Under the pieces are notes generated by a model, which saw only the letters and a list, made by a program, of their open reading frames with translations, made no database searches and had not been told where the DNA came from. Of a DNA stretch of 18,028 nucleotides, positions 1 through 5,692 are shown piece by piece. Each line of letters opens with the position of its first letter. Position 1 is the first letter of the stretch. Source of the DNA: Sutterella sp. (GTDB lineage: Bacteria > Pseudomonadota > Gammaproteobacteria > Burkholderiales > Burkholderiaceae_F); contig DNLN01000107.1 of the NCBI GenBank assembly GCA_003488465.1, positions 1 through 18,028 of the forward strand. Direction: 5' to 3'. Made by a program: the position numbers and the translations under genes.

Positions 1-73
1 GAATATATTTAGTCAGAATTGGATATGCTTTTCAGTACGGAAGGCACAGTGCCAGGATTCGGCAAGGATGAAC

Positions 74-349
74 CTAAACGGTCAGCGGCACGCCGAGGGC
101 GCGGGAGACACGCAGAACAGTGTCAAAGCGCGGCTTGGCTCCCTTGGCAAAAGCCTTGTACAAACTCTCCCGGCTCATTCCCGTGTCACTCTCAATGTGC
201 GCCATGCCACGGGCGCGTGCAACATCGTTGAACGCTTGAAGAATCTCGTCCGTGTCGCCATCAATCATGACCTGCCTTATGTATTCACGAATCGTCTCCT
301 CGCTATCGAGGTATCGAGCAGGATCAAAAGCAATCGTTTCAATGGTCAT
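74..349 (-). CDS. HigA-like antitoxin of a type II toxin-antitoxin pair
   Basis: A 91-residue protein whose sequence resembles the family of putative addiction-module antidote proteins (HigA-like, XRE-type helix-turn-helix). The N-terminal half (FDPARYLDSEE, then IREYIRQVM) is the part that usually contacts the toxin. Residues about 42-90 hold the DNA-binding fold, with the segment GMSRESLYKAF followed by PRFDTVLRVSRALGV, the family's typical ending. The ATG at 349 overlaps the stop codon of the upstream toxin reading frame (ATGA), so translation was probably coupled. It would normally neutralise the toxin and repress the operon by binding the palindrome upstream of the toxin gene. The reading frame is intact although the toxin gene is not. 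Longer versions of this frame starting further upstream run through toxin sequence and are not real. Family assignment is by recognition of sequence, not a search. Confidence 0.8.
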   Translation of the reverse strand: MTIETIAFDPARYLDSEETIREYIRQVMIDGDTDEILQAFNDVARARGMAHIESDTGMSRESLYKAFAKGAKPRFDTVLRVSRALGVPLTV

Positions 350-643
350 GAAGCAATCTCCTGCGCCAGCCTGGTGGCCAGTTCTATGTCGCTTTCCTGT
401 GTGCGCTTGTTCCCACCGCAAAGAAGAAACACGACTTTCAGCCCTCATATTGTGTGGTACGCGGTAACCCGCACCGACATCTATGCGCATTTCAGAAACT
501 CCGCCGCCGACAGGATGGTGATCGCCAAAATTGCCCGTCTCCGCACGCCGCGTCCGTCTGACAATCACGGCCTTGGCAAGCGGATCGCGGACAGTATGAA
601 GCCACCTGTCGAAGTAAAGAGTCGCTCTGATTGTGTAGTTCAT
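346..643 (-). pseudogene. Frameshifted RelE/HigB-like toxin gene
   Basis: The first part of the frame starting at the ATG at 643 reads like the addiction-module killer (RelE/ParE superfamily, HigB-like) family: TIRATLYFDRWL, then RRAETGNFGDHHPVGGGVSE, then MRIDVGAGYRV. After MRAES the frame no longer matches. The family's conserved C-terminal block (FLLCGGNKRTQESDIELATR) appears in the adjacent frame and ends at a TGA (348-346) that overlaps the antitoxin ATG. The coding span is 298 bases, one more than a multiple of three, consistent with loss of two bases. The break lies near 426-433, where the minus strand reads CGTGTTTC; restoring one GT would give ESRVFLLCGG and a 99-residue protein of normal length. 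It may be a true inactivating mutation, a sequencing error or, less likely, recoding. No good Shine-Dalgarno precedes the ATG. Confidence 0.75.
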
Positions 644-651
644 GGAGGAAC

Positions 652-669
652 TGTAGCCAGTTGGCTACA
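652..669. promoter_or_regulatory. Palindromic operator of the toxin-antitoxin operon
   Basis: A perfect inverted repeat, TGTAGCC-AGTT-GGCTACA, lies 9 bases upstream of the toxin start codon. Its position over the probable transcription start, just downstream of an AT-rich stretch (TTGTATTTT on the minus strand), is what is expected of an operator bound by a dimeric antitoxin of this family. The binding protein is inferred from position only. Confidence 0.6.
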
Positions 670-1141
670 AAATACAACTATCGCCCTGCCTTTTCCGCGA
701 GCAATCGCTGAACACCGAAGAGGCAGGATTTTGGGTATCCATGCCGAATTGGCCTGAAGGCACAATCTGATGCTCGAGGACGAGTTTCCTGTCGGTCTTC
801 CTCGCGATTTCAGCGTCGTTCCTTGGCAATCCTGGCCTCCTTGTTTTGCGTTTCCGCAAAATTTTTTCCTGTTTTTGAAAAGCGCAATTCGGGCATTTTC
901 ATTGATAATGCTCAAAGTGTATTTCTCCTTCAGCCGGTTCCCTGTCTGACCGGCCTTGCCGCCCTGGTGACGTTTACGTGATCAGGGCTCTTTTCTTCCG
1001 CCTCTCGGAAAACCCCGTACGCAACCCCAAAAATCCCTGAAAAAACAATCTCCGGGAAATCTCGCCGCGACTTGGCTTGGCGCAAATTGCTTAAGTAGTG
1101 CTTCAGGATACAGTTCCCCCCGTGCAAACAACCCACCCCAT
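670..1141. other. Long intergenic region without a convincing gene
   Basis: No frame here has a recognisable protein. A minus-strand frame beginning with TTG at 915 is preceded by a good AAGGAGA at a suitable distance, but its 91-residue translation is low in complexity, matches nothing I recognise, and runs into the toxin promoter. The stretch also holds one FNR-like site (902-915) and a 6-bp inverted repeat (GCCGGT at 933-938 and ACCGGC at 949-954). Its right end must carry the promoter of the reductase gene at 1154. I could not find convincing -35 and -10 boxes; TTGCTT with TACAGT 16 bases downstream, just before the start codon, is the best weak candidate. Confidence 0.5.
902..915. promoter_or_regulatory. 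FNR/ANR-like site upstream of the reductase operon
   Basis: TTGAT-AATG-CTCAA matches 9 of the 10 defined bases of the FNR consensus TTGAT-N4-ATCAA. It lies about 240 bases before the reductase start codon, with no obvious -10 box at the distance usual for FNR activation, so it may be a chance match or act from a distance. An anaerobic respiration operon would be a sensible target. Confidence 0.35.
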
Positions 1142-1153
1142 TGGAGGATCATC

Positions 1154-2743
1154 ATGCAAGTTTCCAAGCGCAACTTCTTAAAGGGCGCAGCCGCTGCTGC
1201 CGCCGCCGTTGCCGTTCCCGCAGCCCAGGCCAAGAAAAGAGCCGATCTGCCCAAGAAGTGGAACATCACCACTGACGTCGTGATCGTCGGTTACGGCGGC
1301 GCCGGTGCAAGCGCCGCAATCACCGCTGCCGATGCCGGCGCCAAGGTCATGATTTTTGAAAAGTGCGCCACGGGCGGCGGCAACACCGCCGTGTCCTCCG
1401 GCGGCATGTTCATTCCGAACAACGAGGAGCGCGCCTTCGTGTACCTCAAGAAGACCTACACGTTCGCCAACAGCGAGATCGACGAGGTCCAGCTGCGCGC
1501 TTTCGTGAAGGAAGCCATGAAGTCCAAGGAGTTCCTGCTCTCGCTCAAGCCCGACCAGAAGGTCTACATCTACGGCCACGCCGGCTTCCAGAACATCCCC
1601 GAGTCCGACGCCGTCGACAAGTGGCGCTTCCGCTCGACTCCCGGCACCAAGATCCGCGGCGGAGACATGCTCTTTAACAACTACCGCTATGCCGTGGAAG
1701 AAGTCCGCAAGATCCCCGTCAAGTACAACGCCCGCGCTCTCGAGCTGATCCGCGAAAACGACGAAGTGCTCGGCGTATGGTTCGACATCAACGGCAAGAA
1801 GGTCGCCGTCAAGGCTCGCCGCGGCGTCGTGCTTGCTACCGGCGGCTACGAGTGGGATGACGTGCTGCTGCAGAACCACACGATGGGCACGATGTTCCAT
1901 CGCCTCGGCCACCCCGGCAACACGGGCGACGGCGTGCGCATGGCCGTTGCGGCCGGCGCAGACTGCTGGCACATGAATGCCCTGTCCTGCCCGCTCGGCC
2001 TTGAGGTTCCTGGCCTGAAGACCGCTCTGCAGATCAACATGCTCTCTGCCAGCTACTTCTATGTCGATCAGGACGGCAAGCGCTTTGTCAACGAAAAGAT
2101 GGACAACCACACCTGCATCTACGGCGTGAACCTGCTCGATGCCATCAAGCACCGCTATCCGCGCATTCCGTGCTACGTTGTCTTCGACGAGAAGGCCCGC
2201 CTGCGCGGTCCGATCATCGGCGGCGCCACCAGCGGCTACGCACTGAACCGCGAAGGCTACAAGTGGAGCAAGGACAACAGCGCCGAGATCGAAAAGGGCG
2301 TGATCGTCAAGGCCAACACCATTGAGGAGCTTGCCAAGAAGATCAACGTGCCCGCCGAGAACCTCGTCAACACCTTCAAGACCTGGAATGCCAACATCAA
2401 GGCCGGCGCCGACAAGGAATTCGGCCGTCCGCTCGAAAAGAAGGGCAAGGTCGCATTCGAAGGCCGCGAGGCTCCGCTCATCTCCGCTCCGTTCGACGAG
2501 CAGGGACCGTACTACGCAGCCAAGCTCTACCCTGCGATCCTGAACACTCAGGGCGGTCCGCGCCGCAATGAGAAGGGGCAGGTGCTCAATCCCTTCAAGA
2601 AGCCGATTCCGCGCCTTTACAGCGCCGGCGAGCTGGGTTCGATGTGGGGCCATATCTATCAGGGTGCCTGCAACAACTCCGAATCTTGCGTGTTCGGCCG
2701 CATTGCAGGCCGCACGGTTGCTGCCGAGAAGCCCTGGTCCTAA
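1154..2743 (+). CDS. Tat-exported FAD-dependent reductase-like flavoprotein
   Basis: A 529-residue protein of the FAD-binding fumarate reductase/succinate dehydrogenase/3-ketosteroid dehydrogenase superfamily. Residues 1-26 form a Tat-like signal (SKRNFLKG, an Ala-rich core, then AQA|KK); the twin pair is KR rather than RR. The FAD-binding GYGGAGASAA is at 46-55 with the acidic end of the fold at FEK (68-70), and VVLATGGYEW lies mid-protein. The C-terminal end reads LYSAGELGSMWGHIYQGACNN. By eye, positions that hold Arg and His in fumarate reductases hold others here (N318 after FVNE; NTQGG at 464; Tyr502), so fumarate is an unlikely substrate. GHIYQGA resembles the GHxYAGA motif of 3-ketosteroid dehydrogenases. 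It has no heme domain; the tetraheme cytochrome gene follows 87 bases downstream and probably supplies electrons. GGAGG lies 7 bases before the ATG. Role: probable periplasmic reductase of an unknown organic electron acceptor. Confidence 0.85.
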   Translation: MQVSKRNFLKGAAAAAAAVAVPAAQAKKRADLPKKWNITTDVVIVGYGGAGASAAITAADAGAKVMIFEKCATGGGNTAVSSGGMFIPNNEERAFVYLKKTYTFANSEIDEVQLRAFVKEAMKSKEFLLSLKPDQKVYIYGHAGFQNIPESDAVDKWRFRSTPGTKIRGGDMLFNNYRYAVEEVRKIPVKYNARALELIRENDEVLGVWFDINGKKVAVKARRGVVLATGGYEWDDVLLQNHTMGTMFHRLGHPGNTGDGVRMAVAAGADCWHMNALSCPLGLEVPGLKTALQINMLSASYFYVDQDGKRFVNEKMDNHTCIYGVNLLDAIKHRYPRIPCYVVFDEKARLRGPIIGGATSGYALNREGYKWSKDNSAEIEKGVIVKANTIEELAKKINVPAENLVNTFKTWNANIKAGADKEFGRPLEKKGKVAFEGREAPLISAPFDEQGPYYAAKLYPAILNTQGGPRRNEKGQVLNPFKKPIPRLYSAGELGSMWGHIYQGACNNSESCVFGRIAGRTVAAEKPWS

Positions 2744-2766
2744 CGGACTGACCAGCTGAACGCCCT

Positions 2767-2803
2767 GCGGCATGCGGGAGTCCCCTCCAGCCCGCATGTC
2801 CGC
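2767..2803 (+). promoter_or_regulatory. Intercistronic hairpin between flavoprotein and cytochrome genes
   Basis: GCGGCATGCGGG (2767-2778) pairs with CCCGCATG-t-CCGC (2791-2803), giving a 12-bp stem with one bulged base and a 12-base loop. No T-run follows, so it is not a normal intrinsic terminator. It ends 27 bases before the cytochrome ATG. A likely role is protecting the 3' end of the upstream message or setting the ratio of the two products; that role is inference. Confidence 0.55.
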
Positions 2804-2830
2804 AGCGGCGGCCTCTTCCAGGAGAAACTC

Positions 2831-3175
2831 ATGTCATTTACTGCCCAAAACCTGATTCTGGGACTTGCCGCAATGGCTTTTTCCCTGACGGCCGCCGCTG
2901 CCGACGGCAAGATGCTCGCCGACCGACACGCCGACCGCGGCGTCAAGTGCGAATCCTGTCACACGCAGATGCCCCCGAAGGCCCCGGCAAATGAAGCCTG
3001 TGCCACCTGCCACGGCGGATACGCCCAGCTTGCCAAGCGCACCGCCAAAAAGGACATCAATCCACACGATTCGCACGTCGAGGATCCGTCCTGCAGCCAG
3101 TGCCACAGCGGACACAAGAAACCGCGACTGCTCTGTGACCAGTGCCACGAATTCACGGACATCAAAGTCCCGTAG
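2831..3175 (+). CDS. Secreted tetraheme cytochrome c (FccA heme-domain type)
   Basis: A 114-residue protein with a Sec signal peptide (hydrophobic residues about 7-23, likely cut in AAAA|DG near residue 24) and four CxxCH heme c sites at 40-44, 57-61, 88-92 and 102-106. Additional His residues (33, 79, 82, 95) could give bis-His ligation. The layout (KMLADRHADRGVKCESCH near the mature N terminus, four hemes in about 75 residues) closely resembles the N-terminal cytochrome domain of Shewanella-type flavocytochrome c fumarate reductase, here as a separate protein. It sits directly downstream of the flavoprotein, preceded by AGGAGA six bases from the ATG, and probably relays electrons from a membrane quinol dehydrogenase encoded elsewhere to that flavoprotein in the periplasm. 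An intrinsic terminator follows. The heme sites are certain; the partnership is inferred from adjacency. Confidence 0.9.
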   Translation: MSFTAQNLILGLAAMAFSLTAAAADGKMLADRHADRGVKCESCHTQMPPKAPANEACATCHGGYAQLAKRTAKKDINPHDSHVEDPSCSQCHSGHKKPRLLCDQCHEFTDIKVP

Positions 3176-3191
3176 AGCGTTCGCTAAAATT

Positions 3192-3215
3192 GCCCGCAAG
3201 CCTGCGGGCGTTTTT
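3192..3215 (+). terminator. Intrinsic terminator after the cytochrome gene
   Basis: GCCCGCA (3192-3198), loop AGCC, TGCGGGC (3203-3209), then G and five Ts (3211-3215). It is a textbook Rho-independent terminator, 17 bases after the cytochrome stop. The sensor kinase start codon comes only 13 bases after the T-run, so kinase expression must come from read-through or from a promoter overlapping this stretch. A TAAAAT at 3185-3190 could be such a -10 box, but its -35 is poor. Confidence 0.85.
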
Positions 3216-3228
3216 GTCTGCATCCGGA

Positions 3229-5067
3229 ATGTCACGCGTCCTGTCCCTATTTCTCGCTGCTGTCGCCACAGCGCTCGGGCTGCTCCTAGCGACAGGTACT
3301 GAGCCGGCAAATTCTGCCGAAGAGAGCATCCCGTCGCCCCGCTCTGAGCAGCTCACCGCTTCCGGCCGACCGCTGCTGCGGATCGGCTACATCGAGCAGA
3401 GTTTTTCGCCCTCGGAGCGAGCAGGCTTTCAGGATACGTTCGCCTATCTGCGAAAGCAGCTCCCGCAGTACGAAGTCTCCATCGATCCGTACCTCGTGAA
3501 GGATCTCGAACGCGCCATCCGGGAAAACAAAATGGAGTTCTTCCTCGGCGCGTCAGGTTTTTACCGCCGCATCTACAGCCGGGGATTGCGCGATATCGCA
3601 ACCATGACGACCCGTGTCGCCCCCAATCCGAATCAGGCGATCGCCACGGTCTTTCTGGTTCCCAATGAAAGTGAGATCCGGAGCGTTGCCGACATGAAGG
3701 GCAAGAGGGCTGCCGTCAACTGGCTGAACGGCTGGTCGGGCGTATTCGTGCCGCTTAAGGAGCTCCAGGATCAAGGGTACGACCCCGACAGGTTCTTCGG
3801 AGCTCTTGTGCCTGCAGGCTCCCCCATGAAAAAACTCCTTCTTGCCGTGCAGGCCGGAGCCGCTGACATTGCGATGGCAAGGTCCTGCACGCTTGAAGAG
3901 TTGCGGCTCACCGAGCCTGAACTTGCTGCCAAATTCCGCCCTGTCGGCTTGAAACCCGAAGCGCTTCCAGAGTTCCATTGTCTGCGCTCGACTGACGTCT
4001 ATCCCAACTGGACATTCGTGTCGACCTCGCTCGCCCCCTGGCAGATGAGCCGTGACGTTGCCGCCGCCCTGCTCCAAATGCCAAAGACCGCCAACGGAAC
4101 CGGCTGGGCCGTCGTCTCGGACTTCTCCCAGGTGGACAACCTCTACAAGTCGCTGCGTCGCGGCCCATACGAATACCTGCGGATCCGTTCCGTCTCGGAC
4201 TTTGTGCGGCGCTATTCGCTCTTCCTGTTCCTTGGCCTTTTCGCCGTTGTCGGACTGATCCTGCACAGCTGGTACGTGCGCTATCTCGTCAACGTAAGAA
4301 CCCGCGAACTGCAGCTTGCGGTGCAAAAGGAACGGGAGGCCGAAGCCGCGCAGAAGCAGGCTCTTGAGCAAATCCAATCCCTTGAGCGCATCAGCACGAT
4401 CGGCGCTGTCTCCAGCATGATCACCCACGAACTGAACGGCCCGATCTCCGTGATCAGCAACAGCTGCAACGCCTTGCAAAGGCAGTTCGAAAGAGCTCCG
4501 GTCAGCCCCACTCTTGAGCAAACGATCGATCTCATCGCGCGGCAATGCGACAAGGCGAGCGGCATCGTCAATCATGTGCGCAACTATGTCAAGCATCGGG
4601 AAGCCCAGTTGGAGACGATTGATCTGGCCTCTGACGTCACACGCATCTTCAACTCCTGGCTCTTGAAGACCCCTGCTGGCGTCCTTGAGCTGGACATTCG
4701 GACTCGCGCACTGTCGGTCTTCTGGAACAGGCTGGAACTCGAGCTCTGCCTGCGCAATGTGATCAAAAACGCACTGGAAGCCAATGCCGGCAACCAACGA
4801 GCAAAAATCCGCGTCGTTCTGTCGCAGGAGGATGCCGGAACCAAGGCCGTCATCTCGGTTTTCGACAACGCTCCCACCGATGAAGGCTCCCTGGCCGCGC
4901 ACAGCCGTCCCCTCAACACTTCCAAAGAGACTGGCACAGGTCTTGGGCTGCTTATCGTCAGAACCCTCTGTGAGAAGGCGGCCGGCAATTTCCTGATCCG
5001 CAGATCCGGAGAATTCACCGAAGCGCGCATCACCCTGCCCGTCGCAAAGGAGCAAGAACATGCCTGA
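3229..5067 (+). CDS. Sensor histidine kinase with periplasmic PhnD/TtrS-like sensing domain
   Basis: A 612-residue membrane kinase. The ATG at 3229 gives a clean signal peptide or first membrane segment (residues about 4-24); starts further upstream would run through the terminator and the cytochrome gene. Residues about 45-300 look like a PhnD/phosphonate-binding-type periplasmic domain as in the tetrathionate sensor TtrS: LRIGYIEQSFSPSE, FFLGASGFYRR, then MARSCTLEE, FHCLRSTDVYPNW with its two cysteines. A second membrane segment (YSLFLFLGLFAVVGLILHSW, about 328-347) is followed by a short coiled coil, the dimerisation/phosphoacceptor helix with MITHELNGPIS (His400), and an ATPase domain with N-box NVIKNALEAN (about 510) and G-box GTGLGL (about 565). 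It probably senses a small periplasmic molecule, plausibly the substrate of the neighbouring reductase. It overlaps the response regulator gene by 8 bases. Confidence 0.88.
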   Translation: MSRVLSLFLAAVATALGLLLATGTEPANSAEESIPSPRSEQLTASGRPLLRIGYIEQSFSPSERAGFQDTFAYLRKQLPQYEVSIDPYLVKDLERAIRENKMEFFLGASGFYRRIYSRGLRDIATMTTRVAPNPNQAIATVFLVPNESEIRSVADMKGKRAAVNWLNGWSGVFVPLKELQDQGYDPDRFFGALVPAGSPMKKLLLAVQAGAADIAMARSCTLEELRLTEPELAAKFRPVGLKPEALPEFHCLRSTDVYPNWTFVSTSLAPWQMSRDVAAALLQMPKTANGTGWAVVSDFSQVDNLYKSLRRGPYEYLRIRSVSDFVRRYSLFLFLGLFAVVGLILHSWYVRYLVNVRTRELQLAVQKEREAEAAQKQALEQIQSLERISTIGAVSSMITHELNGPISVISNSCNALQRQFERAPVSPTLEQTIDLIARQCDKASGIVNHVRNYVKHREAQLETIDLASDVTRIFNSWLLKTPAGVLELDIRTRALSVFWNRLELELCLRNVIKNALEANAGNQRAKIRVVLSQEDAGTKAVISVFDNAPTDEGSLAAHSRPLNTSKETGTGLGLLIVRTLCEKAAGNFLIRRSGEFTEARITLPVAKEQEHA

Positions 5068-5692
5068 GCACTTCTCCGTGAAACCCCTCATCCGGCTCGT
5101 GGACGACGAGCCCGACCAGCTGATGAGCCTGAGCCTTCTGCTCGAAGGCGAAGGCTGGCAGACCGCCTCCTACCAAAGTGCAGCCGCCTTCTTCGCCGGC
5201 GACACGCCCTCCCGCCCGGGATGCCTCATTCTTGACGTTCGCATGCCCGATGTCACGGGGCTGCAGATGCAGGCTGAAATGAACCGGCGCGAATATCCGC
5301 TGCCGATCATCTTTCTCACCGGGCACGGCGATGTCGACATGGCCGTCCAGACGATGAAGGACGGCGCCAAGGACTTTCTGCAAAAACCCGTCAACCCGGA
5401 GCGGCTTCTCACGGCAGTTGCCAAGATCGTTCAGGACGACCTTGACCAGCGGGCGATGCCGATCGATGAAGCCGAGTGGAAAAAGCGCTTTGAGCGTCTA
5501 TCCTCACGCGAGCAGGATGTGATCCGCGGCGCCATCAAGGGACTGCTCAACAAGCAGATCGCCCTCAAGATGCAGATCAGCGAGCGCACCGTCCAGGCTC
5601 ACCGCAACACGGCCTACCGCAAGCTCGAGGTGCATAACGTCGCGGATCTTGCACCCCTTACGGTGCTCTTCTCCCGAAAAGTTCTAGTTTGA
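5060..5692 (+). CDS. Two-component response regulator, FixJ/TtrR type
   Basis: A 210-residue protein with a receiver domain (DDE at 15-17, phosphoacceptor Asp59 in LDVRMPD, Thr87 in LTGHGD, Lys109 in LQKPV) and a LuxR/NarL-type helix-turn-helix (LSSREQDVIRGAIKGLLNKQIA, then ISERTVQAHR). The TGHGD, KDFLQKPV and SSREQDV blocks are typical of the FixJ-like branch, to which TtrR belongs. AAGGAG lies 7 bases before the ATG, inside the end of the kinase gene, so the two are translationally linked and surely partners. The expected target is the promoter upstream of 1154, although no clear repeated binding site was seen there. The gene ends in a 9-base overlap with the convergent U32 gene. Confidence 0.9.
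   Translation: MPEHFSVKPLIRLVDDEPDQLMSLSLLLEGEGWQTASYQSAAAFFAGDTPSRPGCLILDVRMPDVTGLQMQAEMNRREYPLPIIFLTGHGDVDMAVQTMKDGAKDFLQKPVNPERLLTAVAKIVQDDLDQRAMPIDEAEWKKRFERLSSREQDVIRGAIKGLLNKQIALKMQISERTVQAHRNTAYRKLEVHNVADLAPLTVLFSRKVLV

Noticed and set aside
68..757. 229-codon plus-strand frame over the toxin-antitoxin pair
   Set aside because: Its translation matches nothing recognisable, while the minus strand carries family-specific toxin and antitoxin blocks.
970..995. Possible second FNR site around TTTACGTGATCAGG
   Set aside because: Half-sites do not fit the TTGAT-N4-ATCAA spacing; only a TGATCA core is present.
1178..2797. 539-codon open frame antisense to the flavin reductase gene
   Set aside because: It mirrors the codon pattern of the real gene in GC-rich DNA. 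The plus strand has a Tat signal, FAD motifs and a good Shine-Dalgarno, while the antisense protein is unrecognisable.
3553..5091. 512-codon open frame antisense to the sensor kinase
   Set aside because: The plus strand encodes complete kinase motifs. The antisense translation has no recognisable domain and begins inside the response regulator gene.
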